From Verrucomicrobiota bacterium (lineage in GTDB: Bacteria; Verrucomicrobiota; Verrucomicrobiia; Verrucomicrobiales; V1-33), in the NCBI GenBank assembly GCA_003402705.1, contig QQNF01000009.1:1-64000 (forward strand): a stretch of 64,000 bases of DNA, given 5' to 3'. The position numbers and the translations under genes were made by a program. Positions 35,605-42,826 of this stretch are shown one piece after another; the first letter of the stretch is position 1, and every line of letters begins with the position of its first letter. The notes under the pieces are model-generated. The model made no database searches. It saw only the letters and a list, made by a program, of their open reading frames with translations, and was not told where the DNA came from.

Positions 35605-35948
35605 TCAGGGGGCGGAGATGCCGGCGCGGGCGAGCCGTTTGAGCCAGCGCTGGTGTTCGGAGGCGAGGAGGGAGGCGGGGGCGTCGGTTCTTCGCAGCGG
35701 AAGTCTGATTTGCTGCGGGGGGCCGGGAACGGGGAGGAGCGGCCGGCTTCGAGGCATTCGCGGGCGAGTTGGGCGCGTTCGGCGGCGGCGAGGCAATGGG
35801 ATTGGGAGAGATAGGATTCCCATGCGGCGCGCTGGGGGTTGGGGAGAGCGGCGATGCGGGAGTCGGTGAGGATTTCGAGGGTGTCGGCTTGGGAGGAGGT
35901 GGGGAGGGAGAGGAGGAGGGGGATGGAGAGCAGCGGGAGGAGGCGCAT
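35605..35948 (-). pseudogene. Short exported protein, probably frameshifted and truncated
   Basis: From ATG 35948 a clear signal peptide (MRLLPLLSIPLLLSLPTSSQA) leads into TLEILTDSRIAALPNPQRAAWESYLSQS. This resembles what I recall of the N-terminal segment of some exported pectate-lyase-like proteins. Near 35695-35715 the natural reading appears to pass to another frame, which gives LLASEHQRWLKRLARAGISAP and stops at 35605. Without that shift the original frame runs on into the GTPase gene. One base change reconciles the two. It may be the stub of a larger enzyme gene whose catalytic part has been lost. Confidence 0.45.
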
Positions 35949-36031
35949 GGCTGGGGGGAGCAGGTTGGGGGTTGGAGGATTGGCGCGCGCTTGCCGAGTG
36001 GGGGGAAGTGGGGGAGGAGTTGGAGATTGCC

Positions 36032-36271
36032 GTGATACAGACCTCGCTGACGAATTTAATCATTTACAACCTGATGGCGTTGCTGGGGGTGCTGGCGTTG
36101 CTGTGGGTGAAGCAGGTGGTGGGGCAGCGGTTGAGTGAGCGGCGGCGGCATCGTTACCGGGTGGTGTGTTCGGTTTGCGGGCAGGTGTTTCATGATCCTG
36201 CGCGGGAGATGGTGGTGACGTGTCCTGCGTGCGGGCGGCATGTGGAGCGGCAGGAAGTGCTGGATATTTGA
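36032..36271 (+). CDS. Small membrane protein with a zinc ribbon
   Basis: The 79-residue protein has one transmembrane helix (LTNLIIYNLMALLGVLALLWV, about residues 6-26). A basic stretch (RLSERRRHRYR) comes next, then a zinc ribbon CSVCGQVFHDPAREMVVTCPACGRHVERQEV with two CxxC knuckles. The GTG at 36032 with an upstream GGGGGAGGAG is the likely start; ATG 35972 would add a non-native leader. Topology suggests a membrane anchor with a cytoplasmic zinc ribbon. No function is known. Confidence 0.65.
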   Translation: MIQTSLTNLIIYNLMALLGVLALLWVKQVVGQRLSERRRHRYRVVCSVCGQVFHDPAREMVVTCPACGRHVERQEVLDI

Positions 36272-36297
36272 GGGGAGAGGTCGGAGGGGGTTGGAGG

Positions 36298-37044
36298 TCA
36301 GGGAAATGCGATGAGGCGGAGGGCGGCGAGAGCGGCTAGGGAGAGAATGAGGAATTCGAAGGGTTTCTGGGGGAGACGGCGGACGAGCCAGCGGCCGGCG
36401 AAGAGGCCTGCGACGACGGCTGGGAGGAGGAGGAGGTTGAGTTGGAGGGAAGGGCCATTGATGAGGCCCATGGCGAAGCTGAAGGGGACTTTGGAGAGGT
36501 TTACGAAGAGGAAGAGCCATGCCATGGTGGCGATGAGTTCCTTTTTGGGGAGACCGACGAGGAGGAGGTAGAGCGTGGCGACTGGGCCAGCGGCGTTGGC
36601 GACCATGGTGGAGATGCCGGTTAGGGTGCCGGCGAACCAGAGGAAGCCTGTGCTGTGAGGGAGGGCGGCGGTGAAGTCCGGTTTAGTGAGGCGGAGGATC
36701 TGGAGGGCGAGCATGCCGAGGACCATGGCACCGATGACTGGTTTGAAGGCGGCGTCCGGCATGAGACGGAGGATGGCGCAGCCTGTGAGGATGCCGGTGA
36801 AGATGGGCCATGCGAGACGGCGGATGTGGTGCCAGAGGATCTGCTGGCGGAAGAGAGCGGCGGCGAGGATGTCGGCGAAGATGAGGAGGGGGAGGACTGC
36901 GCCGCTGGAGGCCTTGCCTGGGATGATCTGGGCCATGAGGACGACGGTCATCATGCCGACGCCGGCGAGGCCTGATTTTCCCATGCCGCAGGAGAACCCT
37001 GCGAGGATGAGGAGGGACCACTGGGCGAGTGAGTAGTCAGGCAT
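36298..37044 (-). CDS. TSUP-family transporter (TauE/SafE-like permease)
   Basis: The 248-residue protein is hydrophobic, with about eight helices, and has the two-fold TauE/SafE pattern: LLILAGFSCGMGKSGLAGVGMMTV in the first half, TLTGISTMVANAAGPVATLYLLLVGL in the second, and a LPAVVAGLFAGRWLVRRLP loop. Members export or import small anions such as sulfite or sulfoacetate. Nothing here fixes the substrate. It is the last gene of a closely spaced - strand series and starts 19 bases after the preceding hypothetical gene. Confidence 0.85.
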   Translation of the reverse strand: MPDYSLAQWSLLILAGFSCGMGKSGLAGVGMMTVVLMAQIIPGKASSGAVLPLLIFADILAAALFRQQILWHHIRRLAWPIFTGILTGCAILRLMPDAAFKPVIGAMVLGMLALQILRLTKPDFTAALPHSTGFLWFAGTLTGISTMVANAAGPVATLYLLLVGLPKKELIATMAWLFLFVNLSKVPFSFAMGLINGPSLQLNLLLLPAVVAGLFAGRWLVRRLPQKPFEFLILSLAALAALRLIAFP

Positions 37045-37062
37045 GGCCGGGGCGGGGGCCGG

Positions 37063-38733
37063 TCATTCTTCGAATTCGCGGGCGACCTCGTCGAGGTAGC
37101 GCGAGATGGGGTCGTTGCGCGGAGGAGGCGGGCGTTTGAGTTCGTCTTCGGCGCGGAGGTAGTCGCGGAATTCGTCGCCTTGTTCTTCCTGCTGAGTGGC
37201 CTCGAACCAGTCAAGGTAGTCTTCGATGCGGCTGAGTTCTGCGCGGAGGGAAGCGGCGGTGGCGTTGGTTTTGCCGAGACGGACGGGGAGGTCCTTGAGG
37301 TGTTTGCCGGATTCGAGGTCTTTGATGACGGCGAGGTAATCGGCGATGATGGGTCGGTAGAGCGGGTGGGCGCGGACGGAGAGTTTGGTGAGGGCGAGGG
37401 AAGTGCGGGAGAGGATAGCGGCGCGGTCCTTGCGTTTGAGGACATCGGGCCATGAGGAGAAAGGGAGGGAGCGGTCGGAGGAATCCGGGGATTCCGTGGA
37501 GGCGGTGGCTGGGGCGGGTGGGTTAGCGGGCTGGGGATCGGCGGCGGATTTTTTGCGGGAGAAGAGACGTTTGAGGCGGCCTTGGGGTTTTGGGGAGGGT
37601 TTGGAGGCGGCGTTTGGGTCTGCGGGGAGGAGGAAGACGAGGGCGGTGGAGAGGGCGGCGTCGGATTCTTTTGGGGAGAGGATTTCGTCGGCGCCTGGCT
37701 GGGCCATGGTGGCGAGCTGGAGGGCCCACCATTTGGGGAGACTGTTGCCGGAAGCGGTTAGGGCGGGGAAGGAACGGGCGATGGCGGAGGAAGGGTCATC
37801 GCCTGCGGAGGCGAGAGCGGGGAGGAGAGCGGCCATGGAGGCTGAGCCGTTGGGTTGCTCGAGGAGCATCTGGAGGAGCCCGCAGCAGGAGGCCCGGTAG
37901 ATGGAGCGGGAGACGGTGTCCATGCCGCGTGGTTCGGCGCGGAAGATGTCTTCGAGGGGGAGGACGTGGCCGAGGCGGAAGACACTGGCGAAGGCTTCGC
38001 TGGGTCTGCCGGTGGCTTGATAGGAGAGGAGTTCGAGCGTGCCGTGGAGGAGCCAGTCCGGGGGCGGGGCGTCGGAGCCGGAGAGGTCGGAGCCGGAGCG
38101 GTCGCGGAGGATGATTTCTGCGAGGAGGCAGCGGACGATTTCCTCGCGCCAGAGGTCGCCTGGGACGACCTTGTTTTCCGGGACGACATTGATTTCGAGG
38201 CGGAAGCCGCCGGGGATTTCGGAGATATCTGACCAGACTGTGCGGGTGCCTGGGCGGAGCGAGCCGGAGTCGCGGATCTGGACGACGATGGGGTGGCGGA
38301 AGGCTGGAGGGAGGCGGAGGGCGGTGAGGAAGAGCCGCTGGGTTTCTGCGGCGGCGGAGAGGAGGACGCGGCGCTGGTCGCGATCGCGGCCCCAGACGTG
38401 GAACTGGCCGTTGCGGATGGAGGATTCCTGCATGTCGAGGCCTTGGGACATGCGGATGCGTTCCGGTTCACCGGGGCGGCGTTGTGGGGCTGGTGGGGCG
38501 CTATTGAAGCGGGTGCGCGGGAGGGAAGGCGTGGCGGGTTTGGGAGGGGGCGGGATTGGTTGTGGGGCCGTCTCTGCGGTGGGGGGAGGCTGGGCTTCGA
38601 GGAGGAGGGCAGGGTCTGGCTGAGGGGGCGGGGACTGGGCGTGGGAGAGTGGGCCTGCGAGAGCGGAGGCTAGGAGGGAGGCCGAGCCTGCGATGGAGCG
38701 CAGGCGGGTAGGGAATGGTACCGCGGCCTGCAT
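37063..38733 (-). CDS. Exported protein of unknown function with Pro-rich linkers
   Basis: The 556-residue protein has a signal peptide (RLRSIAGSASLLASALAGPLSHAQ) followed by a Pro-rich linker (about 35-95). A conserved-looking domain (about 100-390) follows with QFHVWGRDRDQRRVLLSAAAETQRLFLTALRLP, RLEINVVPENKVVPGDLWREEIVRCLLAEIILRD, PPDWLLHGTLELLS and LPKWWALQLATMAQP. A second low-complexity linker (RLKRLFSRKKSAADP) and a helical acidic C-terminus come after. The middle resembles peptidase-like secreted proteins loosely, but I see no HExxH motif. I do not recognise the family. It lies between glnB and the TSUP gene in a tight run. Confidence 0.65.
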   Translation of the reverse strand: MQAAVPFPTRLRSIAGSASLLASALAGPLSHAQSPPPQPDPALLLEAQPPPTAETAPQPIPPPPKPATPSLPRTRFNSAPPAPQRRPGEPERIRMSQGLDMQESSIRNGQFHVWGRDRDQRRVLLSAAAETQRLFLTALRLPPAFRHPIVVQIRDSGSLRPGTRTVWSDISEIPGGFRLEINVVPENKVVPGDLWREEIVRCLLAEIILRDRSGSDLSGSDAPPPDWLLHGTLELLSYQATGRPSEAFASVFRLGHVLPLEDIFRAEPRGMDTVSRSIYRASCCGLLQMLLEQPNGSASMAALLPALASAGDDPSSAIARSFPALTASGNSLPKWWALQLATMAQPGADEILSPKESDAALSTALVFLLPADPNAASKPSPKPQGRLKRLFSRKKSAADPQPANPPAPATASTESPDSSDRSLPFSSWPDVLKRKDRAAILSRTSLALTKLSVRAHPLYRPIIADYLAVIKDLESGKHLKDLPVRLGKTNATAASLRAELSRIEDYLDWFEATQQEEQGDEFRDYLRAEDELKRPPPPRNDPISRYLDEVAREFEE

Positions 38734-38754
38734 GGGGGCCTTGGGGGGTGCGGG

Positions 38755-39647
<893 letters not shown>

Positions 39648-39725
39648 GGATTGCCTGTGGGTGATATCACGATGAATCCTGGAAAGCCATGAGGATTCGC
39701 GAGGAAATGATGAAATGGTGGAGGT

Positions 39726-40103
39726 TCAGAGCGAGCGAGGAGCGGCGAGGAGGCCGAGCCAGATGGCTGCGATGCCTGCGAGGGAGCTGCCGGCGGCGTT
39801 GGCGAGAGCGGTGGCGGGTCTGCCTGAGCTGAGGAGTTGATAGGAGTCCCAGCTGAAGGTGGAGAAGGTGGTGTAGCCGCCGAGGAGGCCAGTGAGGAGG
39901 GCGAGGTGCCATGAGTGGCCGCGGGACTGGGTGAAGCCGTGGAGGAAGCCGAAGAGGAAGCAGCCGCTGATATTGACGGCGAAGATGGCGGTGATGGGGC
40001 TGAGGTGGAAGTTTCTGGCTGTGGAGGAGGCGAGCCAGCGGAGGACGGCACCGGAGCCGCCGCCGAGTGCGACGATGAGGGCGTCGCGGCAGGAGGGGTT
40101 CAC
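39726..40103 (-). CDS. crcB: Fluoride channel CrcB/Fluc
   Basis: CrcB is a dimeric channel that lets toxic fluoride leave the cytoplasm. The 125-residue protein shows the family features: ALGGGSGAVLRWL at the N-terminus, FAVNISGCFLFGFLHG with the channel Asn, LALLTGLLGGYTTFSTFSWDS with the central Na-binding TTFSTF stretch, and four hydrophobic helices. It starts with GTG at 40103, overlapping the stop of the upstream gene by 4 bases. I see no crcB (fluoride) riboswitch before the pair. Confidence 0.9.
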   Translation of the reverse strand: MNPSCRDALIVALGGGSGAVLRWLASSTARNFHLSPITAIFAVNISGCFLFGFLHGFTQSRGHSWHLALLTGLLGGYTTFSTFSWDSYQLLSSGRPATALANAAGSSLAGIAAIWLGLLAAPRSL

Positions 40104-40528
40104 AGGCCGGCCTCCTTTGTGAGGGAGTCGAGGCGGGAGGCGCTGCGCTGCTGGCGTGCTTCGGAGCGGCGGAAATCGGTGAGTTTGATGAAGGAGGAGG
40201 CGTTGGAGCGGATGGAGTGGCCTGAGAGGAGGAATGTGGCGGAGGCGGTGTCGGCGCCGGGGACATCTGCGAGAGGAGCTGGATCGGTGAGGGAGAGGAT
40301 GATGCGGGGGTTCCAGAGGCCCATGGTGCGGCGGAAGACGACGGAGTCGATGACTTCGTAGGGGATTCTGATGGTGCGTGGGCCTTCGTTGCGGAAGACG
40401 TTGTGGCGGAATTCCCAGAAGAGGAGGAGGGCGTCGATGTCGGCGACGAGACGGCCGCCGATGTGTTCGCGGCCGAGGGGGTCCCTGGCTGGGTTTTCGA
40501 AGCTGAGGGCGGGCTGGTCTGAGAACAT
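40100..40528 (-). CDS. Hypothetical protein upstream of crcB
   Basis: The 142-residue soluble protein (MFSDQPALSFENPARDPLG) has a beta-rich middle (ALLLFWEFRHNVFRNEGPRTIRIPYEVIDSVVFRRTMGLWNPRIILSLTD), which recalls PH-like or GRAM-like barrels. A basic C-terminus follows (RRSEARQQRSASRLDSLTKEAGL). I do not recognise it securely. ATG 40528 is chosen because the extension to 40744 covers the divergent promoter region. Coupled by overlap to crcB and divergent from the BlaI-like gene. Confidence 0.6.
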   Translation of the reverse strand: MFSDQPALSFENPARDPLGREHIGGRLVADIDALLLFWEFRHNVFRNEGPRTIRIPYEVIDSVVFRRTMGLWNPRIILSLTDPAPLADVPGADTASATFLLSGHSIRSNASSFIKLTDFRRSEARQQRSASRLDSLTKEAGL

Positions 40529-40705
40529 CGAGGCAATCACGGGACGAGTAATAGGCGAGAGAGCGGCTGGTGCAAGGACGTGTGATGGGGAGGAGGTGGA
40601 GGCCTGACAAGAGGGAGGAGAGAGGGAGGAGAGATGAAGAAGAGAGGGGGCCGGGGGAGGTGCTGTGGAAATGTTGCGGACTGCGGATAATTGTGTTGAC
40701 CGAAA

Positions 40706-40721
40706 TACTAGAATCGTAGTA
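40706..40721. promoter_or_regulatory. Candidate operator TACTAGAATCGTAGTA
   Basis: TACTA and TAGTA are perfect inverted arms around a 6-base centre. It lies in the divergent region between the crcB-linked operon and the BlaI-like gene, 58 bases before that gene's ATG and 5 bases after a TTGACC. BlaI/MecI repressors bind short TACA/TGTA-type palindromes, so this is a plausible autoregulatory site. Confidence 0.5.
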
Positions 40722-40779
40722 GTTGCAGCGAGGAATGACTGCATAGCAGGTGCCCGGACGGTGCTGCCGGGACACTAAC

Positions 40780-41388
40780 ATGAAAACTCCGCGTCCATCT
40801 CATCTTGAACTGCAGGTACTGTCCGTGCTCTGGACGGCTGGTGAGGCGACGGTGCATGAGGTGCTGGCGGGGATGCCTGACGGCAAGCGGCGGGCGTACA
40901 CGACGGTGCTGTCGGTGCTGCAGCATCTGGAGAGCAAGGGGTTGGTGCGGAAGACTGCGAGTGGGAAGCAGAACCTTTATTTTGCGACGAAGACGAGAGG
41001 AGTGATGGTGGGGAGTGTGATCCGTGATCTTGTGGTCCGGGTGTTCAACGGGCGGGCGGTGGAGTTCGTGCAACAGATTCTCTCCGAGGTCAGTCTGACT
41101 CCGGGGGAAGCCCGAGCTGCGGCAGGGATGCTGTTGCGCCCGCGCGGGCGTGCGGTGTCTTTCGCGGCAGGGAACAAACCAACAAACCCATACTCCAAGA
41201 CCATGGCTGTTAAGAAGAAAGCTGCGAAGAAGGCTGCCCCTGCGAAGAAGGCGGCGGTGAAGAAGGCTGCCCCTGCGAAGAAGGCGGCGGTGAAGAAAGC
41301 GCCTGCGAAGAAGGCGGCTGCCAAGAAAGCGCCTGCTAAGAAGGCTGCGGTGAAGAAGGCGGCGAAGAAGGCTGCGAAGAAGGCCTGA
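40780..41388 (+). CDS. BlaI/MecI-like repressor in frame with a histone-H1-like Lys/Ala tail
   Basis: Residues about 1-118 form a BlaI/MecI winged helix: PSHLELQVLSVLWTAGEATVHEVL, RRAYTTVLSVLQHLESKGLVRKTASGKQNLYFAT, then a dimerisation helix (IRDLVVRVFNGRAVEFVQQIL). After a short link (RGRAVSFAAGNKPTNPYSKT) the frame continues into MAVKKKAAKKAAPAKK and about 45 more residues of AAVKKAPAKK-type repeats like bacterial H1 proteins. The link's DNA (41170-41202) is A/C-rich and looks like a verrucomicrobial 5' leader. The ATG at 41203 may therefore start a separate 61-residue H1-like protein, and the repressor may simply lack its own stop. Either a true fusion or two products is possible. A strong terminator follows. 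Confidence 0.75.
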   Translation: MKTPRPSHLELQVLSVLWTAGEATVHEVLAGMPDGKRRAYTTVLSVLQHLESKGLVRKTASGKQNLYFATKTRGVMVGSVIRDLVVRVFNGRAVEFVQQILSEVSLTPGEARAAAGMLLRPRGRAVSFAAGNKPTNPYSKTMAVKKKAAKKAAPAKKAAVKKAAPAKKAAVKKAPAKKAAAKKAPAKKAAVKKAAKKAAKKA

Positions 41389-41490
41389 GGCGGTCGATTG
41401 ACTTGCCTTGGATTGAGCGAGGGATCGTCTGGCGCGCGGCGGTTCTGTTGAAGCGAGCGCCGTCGGGGACAGGGTTTCCGGCGAGCAAGA

Positions 41491-41525
41491 AGCCCGGAGG
41501 GTGAGACCTTCCGGGCTTTTTGTGG
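41491..41525 (+). terminator. Intrinsic terminator after the BlaI/H1-like gene
   Basis: AGCCCGGAGGG pairs with CCTTCCGGGCT (11 bp, one G-U) around a TGAGA loop, followed by TTTTTG. No gene was seen between it and the cytochrome gene at 41659. Confidence 0.95.
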
Positions 41526-41658
41526 GTTTGGGGAGGGGAGGGTGGAGAGGAGGTAAAATCCGTGAAAAAGGGTGGCCTGTGGTGGGGGTGGTGGTGTAAT
41601 GGGGCGGTGCTGCGGGCAGGTTGATCTGCGGCCGATATTGATTCACAGACCCATTCAA

Positions 41659-42045
41659 ATGAAATCCACAATACTTTTCGTTGCCCTAGTGATGGCTGGC
41701 CGTGCGGCCGCTGCCGGACCGGACTTTGCCAAGGAGATTGCGCCGATATTGGAGGCGTCCTGTGTGAAGTGCCACAATTCTACGAAGGCGAAGGGCAAGC
41801 TGAACATGCAGACGAAGGCTGGAGCGATGAAGGGCGGGGAGGAAAGCAAGCTGCTGGTGGCTGGCAAGGCTGACGAGAGTGAGATGATCAAGGTGTTGCT
41901 GCTGCCGGAGGACGATGATGATGCGATGCCGCCGAAGGACAAGGCGCCGCGTCCGGACAAGGACAAGATCGAGTTGCTGAAGCAGTGGATCAATGCTGGT
42001 GCGGAGTGGCCGGACGGGGTGGAGTTGAAGGTGCCGGCGAAGTGA
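41659..42045 (+). CDS. Small exported c-type cytochrome (planctomycete-type)
   Basis: The 128-residue protein has a signal peptide (STILFVALVMAGRAAA) and one haem c site, CVKCH at 35-39, in the context FAKEIAPILEASCVKCHNSTKAKGKLNM. The late DDDAMPPKDK supplies a likely Met ligand, and LKQWINAGAEWP closes the domain. This is the planctomycete cytochrome C domain often found alone or at the start of DUF1549/DUF1553 proteins. It probably resides in the periplasm as an electron carrier. Flanked by two terminators, it is monocistronic. Confidence 0.85.
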   Translation: MKSTILFVALVMAGRAAAAGPDFAKEIAPILEASCVKCHNSTKAKGKLNMQTKAGAMKGGEESKLLVAGKADESEMIKVLLLPEDDDDAMPPKDKAPRPDKDKIELLKQWINAGAEWPDGVELKVPAK

Positions 42046-42070
42046 GGGGTTGAGGAGAAAGGACAAAGGA

Positions 42071-42109
42071 AAGCCTGCCGACCCTGAGAGGGGCGGCAGG
42101 CATTTTTTG
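42071..42109 (+). terminator. Intrinsic terminator, possibly bidirectional
   Basis: GCCTGCCG and CGGCAGGC enclose a 13-base loop and are followed by ATTTTTTG. The A-rich left flank (AAAGGAAA) may let it also end the convergent - strand gene. Confidence 0.9.
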
Positions 42110-42137
42110 TGGTTTGGGAGAGTGGAGCGGGCGGTGA

Positions 42138-42686
42138 TTATTCGGTGATGCGGATGCTGCGGCCGCGGCCGGACATCCATGCGCCTTTGGCGGAGCCGAA
42201 GATGGCCTGGAGGTTGGCGAGGGATTGGAGGCGGTAGTCGACGGTGTGGGCGTGGGTGGCGAGGGGGTAGTCTTTCTGGACCTTGCGCCAGACCTTGTCT
42301 GTGCCGGTGCGGTCGGCGGCGGATTCGAGGACATCGGCGACGCGGTCTTTGATGATGCCTGTGGCGGCGAGGTTGCCGCCGACGTTGAGGGGTTCCATGA
42401 AGTAGAAGCGAGCGCAGACGGAGCCTTCGGTATCGATGACGACCTCGGTGACGCGACCGCCGGTGACGGAGTATTCGTGGATGCTGACGGAGCAGATTTT
42501 GCCGAGGCCGATGGTGAAGTTGCCGCCTGGGAGGGAGCAGTCCCAGAAGCCGGTGCGGTTTTCTGCGTCGGCGACGGGTTGGTTGGTGTTGTTGCCCTGA
42601 TTCTGGCCTTGTTGGGGGTTGGGGTTTTGGGCGGAGACGAGGCAGACGAGTGCGGCGGCGAGGGAAGGGATGGCGAGGCGTTTCAT
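42138..42686 (-). CDS. Exported protein of unknown function
   Basis: The 182-residue protein has a signal peptide (MKRLAIPSLAAALVCLVSAQ) and a Gln/Asn-rich linker (NPNPQQGQNQGNNTNQP). A compact domain follows: FWDCSLPGGNFTIGLGKICSVSIHEYSVTGG, VTEVVIDTEGSVCARFYFMEPL, and a C-terminal VQKDYPLATHAHTVDYRLQSLANLQAIFG. Several Cys suggest disulfides. I do not know the family. It is probably periplasmic, monocistronic, and divergent from the DUF1592-type gene. Confidence 0.65.
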   Translation of the reverse strand: MKRLAIPSLAAALVCLVSAQNPNPQQGQNQGNNTNQPVADAENRTGFWDCSLPGGNFTIGLGKICSVSIHEYSVTGGRVTEVVIDTEGSVCARFYFMEPLNVGGNLAATGIIKDRVADVLESAADRTGTDKVWRKVQKDYPLATHAHTVDYRLQSLANLQAIFGSAKGAWMSGRGRSIRITE

Positions 42687-42826
42687 GGGATGGGTAAAGT
42701 TCTGGAGAATAGCGGAGCGGCGTGGCGGTGTCATCAGGGGAATGTGGGGAGGATCCCGCGATTGAGGAGAGGGATGGTGGTGCGGAGAGAGCTGGCGGGG
42801 TCGTTGATGGAGGAGAGATGTTGAGA

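Noticed and set aside
41203-41388. CRISPR-like or DNA repeat reading of the AAGAAGGC-rich stretch
   Set aside because: The periodicity comes from Lys-Ala-Pro codons in an H1-like protein, with no spacers.
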